Source: Mytilus trossulus (lineage: Eukaryota > Mollusca > Bivalvia > Mytilida > Mytilidae). From it: 64,000 nt of DNA. This document shows positions 37,901-49,062 of the stretch, one piece after another. A program made the position numbers and the translations under genes. The stretch covers positions 74,063,999 to 74,127,998 of the forward strand of contig NC_086382.1 of the NCBI RefSeq assembly GCF_036588685.1, read 5' to 3'. Position 1 is the stretch's first letter. Each line of letters begins with the position of its first letter. The notes under the pieces were generated by a model that saw only the letters and a program-made list of their open reading frames with translations, was not told where the DNA came from and ran no database searches.

Positions 37901-40900
37901 TCCACAGGCTTGTAAATTTCAACACCAATGTCTGCTTTCAAAAACTGGAGAGGGGATCTTGCCAAAATGGTTTCGACGACTGAAAAAAGAACTATATAAG
38001 AAGACCAAACTATTGACACAAACACACATATTTACACAATCCTGACATTTCTCGTCAAACAAAAGCCGAAAGGAATCTGGGACATACCCAACCATTCACA
38101 GAAGTGGGAAATACCGATACAGATACATATACATGTTCCAGACCATATGAGTATTTGAACCGTACGCGTACGTTCTCACTTATATTAAAAAATTGGTCAA
38201 GTTTAGTAGATAAAAATGCATATAAAAGATCAACATAACTATACTCTAAAATAAATTAAAAAAATTACAATTGTAATTGAAATAAAAACTTTATATTTTA
38301 AGTATTTAAAACATTCACGCTAATTAATTCTGTTAATCTCTTATATTAAGCATGTCGATAGGTAACACATTAATTGAAGTAAGATCACTGAATCTGTCGA
38401 TATTGAAGGTAAACATAATGTGGGAGTACAATTATTTTAGAATATTTTGTAACTTTACTTTAGGTACCACCTTAACAAGATATTGACACATTTTGTTGTA
38501 TATAAGAAATATACATTGTACTTAATAACCTCACCATTGTCTTCTACAAAGGTAACAACAGCTGATGCATTATGGGAATCATAGGTTACATCATCTACGT
38601 CCCCTCCACCAGATCGCCGTTCATTCTCGAAGAATAGTCTTAAATTTTCCTCTGTTGTTTTCAATGGAAGTTTTGTCACCTTTATTGCTTTTGATTTTTC
38701 TGGTATTTCCTTTTGTACTGCAATAAAAAGGAATTAGTCCTAAAACATAAGGTGATACATGATGATAGGGTAGGTAGATTGAATACAAGCATACCATAAA
38801 ATAAAAAGAAGCAATATTAAACTGCTTATGACAAATAAGATATCTAGGAGTCGTTTCCAAAAATTAATGACTCTGCCACATATAAATGATAACGCAAATA
38901 AGTAATCTTGACAATATTGGTATTATTACTATTATATCATCAAATATTTATTACTTTATTTCCAATACGTTACTTCAGCCTTACCTATATTCTGAACTAT
39001 ATTTGTTTGTTGTGATTTCTGTCGACGGTAAATGATTTCAGGAGAGTCTTGTTGTCGATGTGCAGTTACCTTAACAGCCGAATCTTTGCTGACAGATGGA
39101 TTTTCAACTGATTGTTGTCTCATTACTGTAGGTATTTGATATGCTGGTGTCTGCATCCGCACGTTCTGATGATATTCAATTGGATAACCAGGAAACTGAG
39201 CTCTTGGAGGAAAAACAACCCCTTGTGGAATGTATCTAGGATCTAACATAGGAACCGGAGGAAAATTAGGTGCATACTGATAAGGTAAAACAGGATTCTA
39301 CAAAAGACGATATATATTTATGAACTTACTGTCCGCTTTATGTATAGCTGATAGATTAATTTCTTCGTTAACAACGGGTTTGAACGTATTCGTGTTACAA
39401 ATTTATCACAACATTAAAAAGGGTCATGTTTTAAATTGATTGCCAAGTTCAAAGGAATATAGTTAAATCGATGTTAGCGGTATGTCACTGTTACCTTTGT
39501 TAGTATACAGTTTCTTTATGACGAAGATATAAATCCTTTTATTTTTAGATAAGAAACATCTCGTTTTTCGTATTTGGCACAACTTTTTGGAATTTTGATT
39601 CCTCAATGCTCTTCAACTTTGTACTTGTTTGGCTTTATAAATATTTTGATTTGAGCGTCACTGATGAGCCTTATGTAGACGAAACGCGCGTCTGGCGTAC
39701 TAAATTATAATCCAGGTACCTTTGATAACGATTTTCTGGTAAATTTGAAATCATATTTGTAGTATGCAGGATAACAACAAGCTGATAACAACCCATTAGT
39801 TTACTACCATTTTTTCCTTTTCAGTTTAGATTTTATAATTGTTTCCCGATGTACACACAGTTTGCATTGACAATTGTTCCATACCATGATTTTTGTTCCA
39901 AATATAAGCATATTATATAATTTTACGGAAAGATGAATACTTAAATTTATGATAAAAGAGATGATTTTTCATTTCCTATCGTTAATTTTTACGGTGTTTA
40001 TATTTCTCAACTTGTACGATTCGCTCGAGTTTGTAACAATGTTTGATATTTTAACGAGAGAAATTTGTGTATTACTGAAAAATTTATACAAACTGATTTA
40101 TACGTATTATTCTGGATATATTGAAAGCAAATACCAATTTTAAGGTCTGAATTAATATAGTGTTTAAAAATTATTCAAATTAGTAGTTTTCACAACTTAT
40201 TAAGTTATGAATTTAAACTAATGAAATGTTATGTTGTATAATATTTTAGTTTCATAATACAGCTTTCCAGGAAAAACCCTATTATATATGTTTTGAATCA
40301 CTTGTATGTATTTTTAGGCTTGTATTCATCTCAGCCCCATCTTTGTTACGGAGGTTAATATCAAAACAGTATCTAAATGCTGATACATAGTAACACTTAA
40401 CTCTTTAATGCTAGCTTTTCTAAACAATTTATTGACATTACAAACTAAAAAACAGTTTTCTATCAAGTTATATGTTTCTTTTAGTCAAATGGACTTGTTC
40501 TAGTCAAAATCTCCGCAACGATTCATGAACTTTCACTTAAAAATATTTTTTACCTTAATACCCGAATAATGTTCAACTTAATTGTATTAGCTCTATACAG
40601 ATAATGTCATCTTCCATAATGTATATATTACACTCAACTATGAAGTTTTGGAGTCAAATAGTTTCATTTCGAAAATTTCTATCCTCCGTAACGACATTTT
40701 AAACCTCCATAACGGACAATTCAAGTTCTTACCAACATCAAACATATAAATGAATGTAAATACTGGAATTAATTGACAAACAAGACAACAGAATTACACA
40801 TTTTTCTTAGTAAATCCTTATCGAAGAAGAGTAATGTCCTGTTAGAGAAAAAAACTTGTTTTCCTTAAATTTCTATCCTCCGTAACGCAAATCAATGATG

Positions 40901-43900
40901 TCGTCTATGATTGACATCACCTTTTGATATTTATTAGTGGTAATTGATGGACTAATTTGGTATCTATAACAATGTGCAAGAATTTCAATTGGTATGATCG
41001 TGTTTACATGCATGTTTAGATCTTTTTTTATTTGCATAACCTCCGTTACATCCTAAATAATCTTGAAAATGTTTGAAAATGTTTGGTATAAACCGCTGTT
41101 AAAGTTATGATTGTCGTCGTAATTACACAAGTTGTGTTGTAGAGTATTTTAAATCTAAGAAAATGGCGGATATAATGTTTATTAAACGTTATAATGTTGC
41201 TCATATAATAGGGAAAACAAGTTAATCTACCTTTCTCAAAACAAAATATTTTCTCTCAAAATCTGTATTTTGTTTGTCTGTTTCCTTTCTTATAAATGCT
41301 GTCTGCTACAAAAATGACGTTCGGCAGTCTCAGCAGCCGCTGATACTGATAAAAAAGTCTGACAACTTAACTGTAAATAACTGCGTCACGGAGGTTATTT
41401 AAACGGAGGTTAGTTTTATTTACATTATACATGGAAATGTGTAACAATATTGTTGAGTTGCTTTCTCAAAACTGATTATTGAGAAGCTTTATGCGTGCTT
41501 TCAATGAAATAATCATCATTTTGATTTGTTCTTGGTTAGTTCGTTCCAGAATGCGCGTTACGTAGGTTAGATTCTTATATGCGACAATCCAAAAAAGGAG
41601 AAAAAGAAGATTTTTTTGATTTTTCGTTTCATTTCAATAAAAGTTCAAGGCAGGATTTTAAAATTTGATGTATCAACTTTGCTTAAATTCACTTTGGGCA
41701 TGATTTCCATTCATATAAATATGTTTTGACTGTATCTAAAAATATGTTACGGTAGGTTATACGTTTATCGGCGACATTGGTTTAATGGGTAAATCAAAGT
41801 GTATATTACAACTTTTGATTCTAAAATATTTTTGTGGATAAAAATCAATATAGTGTCAAATAAAAAGTGAAAATCTAATCATGATTTAGATGAAATAAAG
41901 TATTTTAATTCACACCGATATTTGGAGTTTTTGTTGGCGACATTCGGAATTCGTGTGATTTCCGTATATTGAATAGAAAATCACACTAATATATTTACGA
42001 TTTACATCACAAAAGAATATAATTGTATTTCAATATACATATTAATCACTTAGAACACGAAAAAGATTATCTGTGACATTATGTTAAGCTTGTTATTTTG
42101 TGGTTATTTGCCGGCGACACTGTCATTTTGTAATTGTACCCATTTTTTGGGAATGACTGATTTTGTTTATTTTCTTTGGTTACATCTTCTGACAACAGAC
42201 TCGGACTTCTCTTGAACTGAATTTTAATGTAAGTAGTGTTATGCGTTTACTTTTCTACATTGGCTAGAGGTATTGGGGGAGGGTTGAGATCTCACAAACA
42301 TATTTAACCCCGCCGCATTTTTGCAACTGTCCCAAGTCAGGAGCCTCTGGTCTTGTTAGTCTTGTATTATTTTATTTTAGTTTCTTGTGTACAATTTGGA
42401 AATAAGTATGGCGTTCATTATCACTGAATTAGTATATAATTGTTTAGGGGCCAGCTGAAGGACGCCTACGGGTGCGGGAGTTTCTCGCTACATTGAAGAC
42501 CTGTTGGTGACCTTCTACTGTTGTTTTCTCTATGGTAAGGTTGTTGTCTCTTTGACATATTCCCCATTTCCATTCTCAATTTTGTATAGTTTTATATGAA
42601 TCTAAACCTGTATCATTGGATACGGTAGTCCAGCACCTTTATCTTTATAGTTAATTATCCAATCGGTGGCCACGTGTGCATCTCTGTTTCCTGTGTGAAA
42701 CAGTCCCTGGAAAAAGGGAAATAACATGAATAGTTTAAAAATCACTAAGTTATTGTTACACACAATATTCTAGTTCAATTTCATAGCTTATTTACACGTA
42801 TTACAAATATAGAGAAAATTATAATATCAATAGAACCTAAGAGAAATTAACAAAATAAAGGTTGTATATTTTCCCTTTGGAACAGTTTTTTGATATTTTA
42901 GCACACAATAACATGTATGTTATTTTTCTCTAATAACTTATTTAAGTTAGACCCTTGACTGAATATTATCGAAAACTCATTACTGACCATTTCTTATACA
43001 GAATGATTTTTAACAATTGAATAGTGATCATTTTTTTTCTGGTCTTTATCCTTTGTTTACTCATGAAAATGAAAGTGCCCGAAAAAATACAAATATTCTG
43101 CTAATATGCATGGTGAATATGCCAGTTTGTGCTTCCTTGTTACATACTTGTTTGTTTTTAAGTCATTAAGATTATGACACAATGTTGACTACTGTATTTT
43201 CGATATTTTAACCTATTATGTCTGTTTGTTTAGTTCACGCATCGTTGTAAATAGAATGAAATTTGATACAACGGTCATACAAGTGAGAGATTTGGCTAAC
43301 TATAAAACCAGTTTCATTCCACTATTTTCTACCTAAGAAAACGATTGTACCAATTAAGGAATATGACAGTTGTTGTCCAATCGTTTGATATGTTATTGGC
43401 TTTTGTTTTTGCCATTTGATTAGGCACTCTCCGTTAGGAATTTTCTTCGGAGTTCAGTATTTTTGTAATTTTACTTTTTCACCTATATTATTGCGTTCAT
43501 AATAGATTCATAAAATGTATAATTATTACTTTATTGTCATTATAACACAATGCTTCCCGATGGTCCTCAATGCTCTTCGTTTTGTTTCTTTATTTAGTCT
43601 TGATAACTTTTTGATTAGACCAACATTGATGAGTTTTTGTAGACGAAACGAGCGTTTGATATACTAGTTCAAAGTATCAAACCTGTTACCCAGGATGAGT
43701 TTATCTATTATAGTATATTGTACGAAGGATAAATAAATGGAACAAACCTTAATTGAATCGTCTTTAGAGAAACCCATGTTAGTTAATTGTTGTAACAAAT
43801 GTTCAGCCGGTATAAAACCTCCACTTGGTGTCGGTCGTCCTTGAACATTCACATCTTCACAGGAAGGCACTGAATCACTATCCTCCTGTATTTATATAAA

Positions 43901-46900
43901 AAATGATATAACATTGAGATTGAAAAAGAAATGATTAATTCTATATATTATGGTAAACTTCTGTCCCTTAATGAACGTCGCCTCTATTGATATAAGTATT
44001 CATGTATCTTCTGATGTTTTTAAAAGAACGTTTTTGCTCGTTATAGTCTTTATGAAAAGAAAATGTTGTATGCTTGTCTATGATACAACTCTCCAAAAGA
44101 GACCAAATGACACAGAAATTAACAACTATTATAGTTTAGTTTATTTGTATCATCCTAGAATTTAGTATGTCAATTGATAAATATCCGATGTATTGTCATT
44201 GATATTAGGAATGTGTATTTCGCTCTTTGGTGAATGTCTTACTTTAGAAATAAGAGCAGCATTGGAAAAGATATGTGTTTCATTCCGTTTGTATCACTAT
44301 TGTGCATTATAAATTAAGCCATTCTCTGAAAAGTTTACACGGAGAATTTTATAAAAGGCTTTACTAGCGAAAAATATTTTTAAAACAAAATATTTAATGT
44401 GATTAAATACAGAGGGAATTTATTTACGATAATGTGGTTACAATACCTTTAATATCGTTCATTGCATTTTTAAAAGAAGTTTCAAAGTTTTGATATGAAT
44501 CTAAAAAATCTTAATCTTAGGGTCATATGGTCTGGTAAACCATGAGCTAATTTGAGTATTTGTAGGTGACATTGACTTACAAGAATCCATTCTTCAGGTA
44601 TGTCACAAGGACAGTCACATGGGCTGATCACAAGGTGTCCCTCCGAACAGTTTACAGATTTCTGATCTATGTAACTTCTGGCATCTGAAACAAAGCAAAT
44701 TTATTTACTTTCATATTGAAATGTGTCTCTAGTTCAGAGGCATTTCAACATTAAACATTCATCAAACAACAATTTTCGTTGATTGCTTAAATCCTGCGAA
44801 TTCGTGGATATTTCTTGGTTTTGTCAATCTCTGTATACAAATCATATTAAAAATATGTTATTCGCTGAACATTTTAATTTGTGGTTCTTCTGTTCCCTAG
44901 AATTCTATGAAATTTGTTATCCAACGAATAAAAATGAACGCACAGTACATCAGTCAAACTTTGGTTTTCATCTTAATCATTATAAAAACAAACAATTATA
45001 CCGTTAGTTATCGTTTCTCAACGACAATAAATGACTACACAGTATGTATTACATGGATTCTTATAACTTCATCTGTTTTATGAAAAATATGACTCATTTA
45101 GTTTAAATTCGCTTTGTCAAGATGTTCCTGTTTTCATTGTGATATCTACTGGTATAGAGGTGTGTTTTAGAAATATTGAAGAATATGTGACAGAGGTGAA
45201 TCATCTATATGAAATAATTAATATTAACAAACTTTACTATAGCAAAAACCAATAGAAAAATTAATATTTAAAATAAAAACCACAATTATTTTGTATGCTT
45301 TTCAATGAGCAACTAACCATCAAGTGGATGTAAACAGACCTAAGAAATGCAGTCGAAAAAATTTAATTAAAGCTATAGACATGATAGAAGAGGGACGAAA
45401 GATACCAAAGGGATAGTCAAACTCATGATAGCATGCTTAGGTATAAAAACAAAATACTAAAAGAAGTCGGGGACCAATTTTAATAATTAAACAAATCTTG
45501 TCTTTCCGTCATTTCTGCAATTAAAGATTCTTTATATTTGTTAAAGTTCATAAAGAAAACTGGCAATTTGGAATTAAAAAGGTAAAAATCGACCTGTAAG
45601 GACAATTACACCTTTATGTAGACGATTGGCTGTTTTAGTGCATATTTGACAAAAGGTAGAGGTCAAGTTTCTAAAAACATCCTAAATATCAGATTTATAT
45701 GTCTATAGCAGTATTCAAGATGATACATAAAACCTGTATATAGTTCTCATTTACATAGAAATGCAGGCAGAATTTATCAATACAAAAGCTGAATCATATC
45801 GTTTGTCGTAAAGCGTAAATTTTAAACGACCCTCAAAGTCAATTTGTAGATGTAAGTCAAGATATAGGGTAGAATTACTAGACTGAGTATATGTGGTTTC
45901 CTTAATAATTAAACATGATAGATGCAGCCAAAATAGCAATCAAATTTTGAATTTTTAAGTTAAAGCTCATCATCTATTTGACGGAGTGGGAAATTCAAGG
46001 ATTAACTTGAGCCAGTCTTGCTTTTTTTACGGATCTTCTGCATGCAGTCTTAAAAAGAATAATAATACAATTCGACAATCAGAGTTGTAAAAGATGAGTT
46101 TTGACTGGCTGTTGAAATGTGTGCCCTCCAAAGGTAACAAACACCTTAGCAATAAGAAAATCTAACATTTTGAAGATGTCAGTGTCGGTGAATTTTTTAA
46201 ATGAATCTCAAAAGATCTCAAAACAGGGTATTATTTTAGTTTGGCTGTTTTGCATGGTATGCAAAAAGTGTTAATGCACAACTATAAATCTGGTATCTTT
46301 GGTGTGAATTTTCCATAAGTAAGCATATTTTATCCTGTAGAAGGTCATCGATATTTAGATTCCTTTATTAAAGATCAACACTTTTCGAGTCCAGTTTGAA
46401 AAGTTAAACATATCTGTTGATTTTAGTCAGGACTTTGACGATTTGTTCCCCACGACGGGTCATTGAGTAAATTACTTTTTTATTCAATGATAATACTTTT
46501 TTGTGATCTTTTTTCAAGTTCAAAGTTATTTAGACTATTTTGTATTTTATGATATTTGGACTATATCCCTATATGATTTTACGTGTTAATAACATTAAAG
46601 GTGAAATTGGACTGCATCAGATACGCTTTTCGTGTTTCATTTTTAGCTCACCTGGCCCAAAGGGCCAAGTGAGCTTTTCTCATCACTTTGCGTCTGTCGT
46701 CCGTCGTCTATCGTCCGTCGTCCGTCGTCCGTCGTCGTCCGGCGTTAGCTTTTACAAAAATCTTCTCCTCTAAAACTACTGGCCAAATAAAACCAAACTT
46801 GGCCACGAACATCATTGGGATATCTAGTTTAAAAAATGTGTGGCGTGACCCCGCCAACCAACCAAGATGGCCGCCACAGCTAAAAATAGAACATAGGGGT

Positions 46901-49062
46901 AAAATGCAGTTTTTGGCTTCTTACTCAAAAACCAAAGCATTTAGAGCAAATCTGACATGGGGGTAAAATTGTTTATCAGGTCAAGATCCATCTGCCCTGA
47001 AATTTTCAGATGAATCGGACAACCCGTTGTTGGGTTGCTGCCCCTGAATTGGTAATTTTAAGGAAATTTTGTCTGTTTTCGCTTATTATCTTGAAAATTA
47101 TTATAGATATAGATAAACTGTAAACAGCAGTAATGTTCAGAAAAGTTAGATCTACAAATAAGTCAACATAATCAAAATGGTCAGTTGACCCCTTAAGGTG
47201 TTATTGCCCTTAATAGTCAATTTTTACCAATTTTTCGTAAATTTTGAAATCTTTTACATAAATCTTCTACTCTGAAACTACTGGGCCAAATTTAACCAAA
47301 CTTGGCCACAATCATCATTGGGGTATCTAGTTCAAAAAATGTGTGGCGTGACCCCGCCAACCAACCAAGATGGCCGCCACAGCTAATAATAGAACATAGG
47401 GGTAAAATGCAGTTTTTGGCTTATTACCCAAAAACCAAACCATTTAGAGCAAATCTGACATGGGGAAAACTTGTTAATCAGGTCAAAAATCACCTGCCCT
47501 GAAATTTATTATTCATTCGGACAACCCGTTGTTGGGTTGCTGCCCCTGAATTGGTAATTTTAAGGAAATTTTGTCTGTTTTCGCTTATTATCTTGAAAAT
47601 TATTAACGATATAGATAATAAGTAACCAGCAGTTATGTTCTGCAAAGTAAGATCTACAAATAAGTCGAAATTATCAAAAATGTTCAGTTGACCCCTTTAG
47701 GAGGTATTGCCCTTTATAGTAAATTTTTATACATTTTTCGTAAATCTTAGTTTACTTTTACAAAAATCTTCTCCTCTGAAACTACTGGGCCAAATTTTAC
47801 CAAACATAGCTAGAATCATTATTAGGATATCTAGTTTAAAAATTGTGTTTTGTGACCGGGCAAACCAACCAAGATGGCCGCTACGGCTAAAAATAGAACT
47901 TAGGGGTAAAATGCAGTTTTTGGCTTATAACTCAAAAACCAAAGCATTCAGAGCAAATCTGACCAGGGGTAAAATTGTTTATCTGGTCGAGATCTATCTG
48001 TCCTGAAATTTTCAGATAAATCAGACAACCCATTGTTGGGTTGCTGCCCCTAAATTGGTAATTTTAAGGAAATTTTACTGTTTTGGGTTATTATCTTGAA
48101 TAATATTATAGATAGAGATAAACAGTAACCAGCAAGAATGTTCAGCAAAGTAAGATTTACAAATAAGTCAACACCACTGAAATGGTCAGTTGACCCCTTT
48201 AGGAGTTATAGCCCTTTATAGTCAATTTTTTACATTTTTCATAAATTTTTGTAGATTTTCAGATAATATTTTCCACTGTAATTACTGGGCCAAGTTCATT
48301 ATAGATAGAGATAATTGTAGCAACAAGAACGTTCAGAGAAGTAAAATCTACAAACACATCACCATCATCAAAACACAATTGTGTTATGCATTTATCTGTG
48401 TCCATTGTTTAATATGCACATAATCAAAGGTGAGCGACACAGGTTCTTGAGAGCCTCTAGTTTAAAGTCTTAAATGTATTAAAAATGCCTATTCTACGCG
48501 TATGGATGCAGATTGGATTTTTTGTGAATATATTGTAGTATACTTGTGTGGATGCAGATTGAAGTTTAAGTAAATACACAATTAGCCATTTACATAAAAT
48601 TTGGTATGTTACAATAATATTATTATTCAATTTATATGTTATTTGTTTGTTTATACTGATAAATCCACACTCAGATAGGTTTGTATGTCATGGGATGCTA
48701 TTTATAGACACATTCATATATTATATATTTTATACATGAATAAAAGTAAATACACACCAACAGTTAAGCAAAAAATCCTATTTGTGTCACATTTATTAGA
48801 TATATTTTATGCAGTAAAAAGCGCTAGGTTATATGTCAATGTACGTATCTTAAATCAATATATATACATTACCTTTATTTGTAGGAAAATTCAATATCCA
48901 AGATCGGTTATCGGACAAACTTAGTCCTGCAGAGATAAGAGGTTCTCCGCATCTACTCTCTGGGAAAATTGGTTGAATTTGGTCGAATGGTGTTTTCGAA
49001 TGAATCCCTGTAACAATAATACATTTTGAACAAATATTCCGTCGTTTTTCATTTGCATTCAT
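25950..49062 (-). CDS. PARP14-like multidomain protein without ART domain: RRM-UBA-4xRRM-KH-macro-macro ('gene B')
   Basis: Fifteen exons: 48873-49062, 44581-44684, 43748-43885, 42608-42706, 38985-39297, 38535-38717, 37674-37979, 37286-37522, 35630-35860, 32988-34628, 32193-32654, 31467-31522, 28165-28401, 26538-26837, 25950-26054. All have AG/GT flanks and every junction is in phase, totalling 4602 nt (1533 residues plus stop). Domains: RRM-like 1-98, UBA about 129-172, Pro/Gln-rich linker 178-281, RRM-like domains to about 620, KH-like array about 640-1075, macrodomain 1 about 1095-1285, macrodomain 2 about 1305-1499, basic tail ending KLSTRRKDRLS. PARP14 relatives normally end WWE-ART; here a stop follows macrodomain 2. 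The likely role is binding RNA or protein, ubiquitin and ADP-ribose without making it. The start at 49062 has an in-frame stop (TAA, 49078-49080) upstream, but an extra 5' exon spliced to the AG just before the ATG is not excluded. Paralogous to the gene at 57810. Confidence 0.85.
27760..27960 (+). repeat. Uninterrupted copy of the GGAGCACCTG family
   Basis: GGAGCACCTGTAATCAACCC through ATGAGTTTGACTGTTCTTCT matches 9345-9501 joined to 10604-10710, which shows the empty site of the foldback insertion. In a gene B intron. Confidence 0.8.
28690..28860 (+). repeat. Fragment of the TTTATACGACCGCA element
   Basis: GATCGTAGAGGTGGAACCCTG, then a GGTATGGACAC stretch and ATATTTGACACATTATAGGT, resembles 5635-5760. 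Lies in a gene B intron. Confidence 0.65.
28980..29690 (+). repeat. Mussel repeat with an internal direct duplication
   Basis: Begins CTAGAACACACCCGTGATAT. A unit around AATTATTGGTAATATTAACT with GGAAAACAAAAGGTCCTGGA (29137-29215) recurs about 392 bp later (29529-29610), diverged. The ORF at 29333-29557 is within this repeat. Confidence 0.65.
30525..30670 (+). repeat. Short repeat of the GACGAAACGCGCGTCTGG family (gene B intron)
   Basis: About 150 bp: TTTGGCACAACTTTTTGGAA, GAGCGTCACTGATGAGTCTT, AACGCGCGTCTGG, then ATAATCCTGGTACCTTTGAT. At least nine further full or partial copies occur in the window. No tRNA-like promoter boxes were evident to me. Confidence 0.85.
32988..34628 (-). other. 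Gene B large exon: KH-like array and start of macrodomain 1
   Basis: A single 1641-nt exon encodes 546 residues, a size and content typical of PARP14 genes. Recurrent KH-like units can be seen, for example around VVKLKGMISDINMVKIEM and CIVVKGNKKGKKAAMDEL: a beta strand, a short Gly-containing turn, then a helix. The last about 60 residues begin macrodomain 1, with DVDVIVSPADQQLSNSGGL in place of the usual VNAAN-GGG loop. The ORF is open throughout with no frame break. Confidence 0.85.
34805..35100 (-). repeat. Mussel interspersed repeat (GAGACAACTATCCACAAAAG)
   Basis: Runs from GGTATGATTGCTAATGAGAC through GGTCACCGTACGGCCTTCAA to GGCTCCTGACTTGGGACAGA. Fragments appear at 7985-8095, 44040-44130 and 54720-54990. 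It is in the gene B intron between the RRM exon 35630-35860 and the large KH exon. Confidence 0.8.
35630..39297 (-). other. Gene B linker exon and four RRM-like repeat exons
   Basis: Exon 38985-39297 is a low-complexity Pro/Gln/Tyr-rich linker. Four following exons (38535-38717, 37674-37979, 37286-37522, 35630-35860) each start with the second half of one RRM-like domain and end after the third strand of the next. The third-strand segments are AVVTFVEDN, IYLLTFESES, AVVTFCEDI and CLVYFEDPN. All four junctions are phase 1 at the equivalent point. The RNP1 positions that carry the RNA-stacking aromatics in classical RRMs are mostly aliphatic, so these may bind protein or atypical RNA, as proposed for PARP10/14 RRMs. 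Confidence 0.8.
39565..39732 (+). repeat. Copy of the GACGAAACGCGCGTCTGG family in a gene B intron
   Basis: TTTGGCACAACTTTTTGGAA through GACGAAACGCGCGTCTGGCG to AATCCAGGTACCTTTGATAA, nearly identical to 30525-30670. A shorter terminal fragment is at 36834-36872. Confidence 0.85.
40345..41760. repeat. Cluster of a recurrent GTTACGGAGGTTA motif in a gene B intron
   Basis: About ten matches to GTTACGGAGGTTA or its complement, in both orientations: near 40345, 40508, 40683, 40703, 40877, 41038, 41397, 41413, 41557 and 41746. The DNA between them is dissimilar by eye. A GCGACATT motif recurs just downstream (41770, 41935, 42111 region). I do not recognise the family. Confidence 0.6.
42180..42590 (-). 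repeat. Long inverted copy of the GGGGAATGTGTCAAAGAGAC family
   Basis: CAGACTCGGACTTCTCTTGA through CCAAGTCAGGAGCCTCTGG and GGGTGCGGGAGTTTCTCGCT to TTGACATATTCCCCATTTCC is the reverse complement of 3036-3480. It abuts the gene B exon 42608-42706. Confidence 0.85.
43170..43475 (+). repeat. Copy of the CTCGGAGTTC family in a gene B intron
   Basis: CACGCATCGTTGTAAATAGA, AACGGTCATACAAGTGAGAG and TTCTTCGGAGTTCAGTATTT match 23690-23990. Followed at 43555-43665 by a partial copy of the CGCGTCTGG family. Confidence 0.8.
46650..48465 (+). repeat. Full-length 1.8-kb mussel repeat with about 490-bp internal tandem units
   Basis: Starts with the palindromic CACCTGGCCCAAAGGGCCAA and a run of CGTCCGTCGTC units. 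Three about 490-bp units follow (near 46755, 47250, 47755), each with CTACTGGGCCAAAT, AACCAACCAAGATGGCCGC and CCCGTTGTTGGGTTGCTGCC. A shorter terminal part ends GGTGAGCGACACAGGTTCTT and GAGCCTCTAGTTT. ORFs at 46540-48423 follow this repetition and are not genes. It lies in gene B intron 1. Confidence 0.88.

Larger units (their letters stand above)
42608..49062 (-). other. Gene B amino-terminal block: RRM-like plus UBA exons
   Basis: Exons 48873-49062 and 44581-44684 together form an RRM-like fold: strand CSKCIIVTGIHS, then the third-strand segment SWILNFPTNK, which is split by a phase-1 intron before DARSYIDQ. The second exon ends in a Cys-rich stretch (CDCPCD). Exons 43748-43885 and 42608-42706 encode a UBA domain. 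Its first helix and loop read LLQQLTNMGFSKDDSIK and the second half is LFHTGNRDAHVATDWII, with the MGF and TGN signatures of UBA domains that bind ubiquitin. I do not recall a UBA domain in vertebrate PARP14. The 4.2-kb first intron contains the repeat at 46650-48465. Confidence 0.8.

Noticed and set aside
37645..38025. Reading the RRM exon ORF from its first Met (MFVSIVWSSYIVLF) as a signal peptide
   Set aside because: That part is upstream of the acceptor at 37980-37981 and is intron sequence.
46540..48423. Several plus-strand ORFs with a repeated NQPRWPPQL motif
   Set aside because: They arise from the 490-bp tandem units of the 46650-48465 repeat and are not conserved coding sequence.
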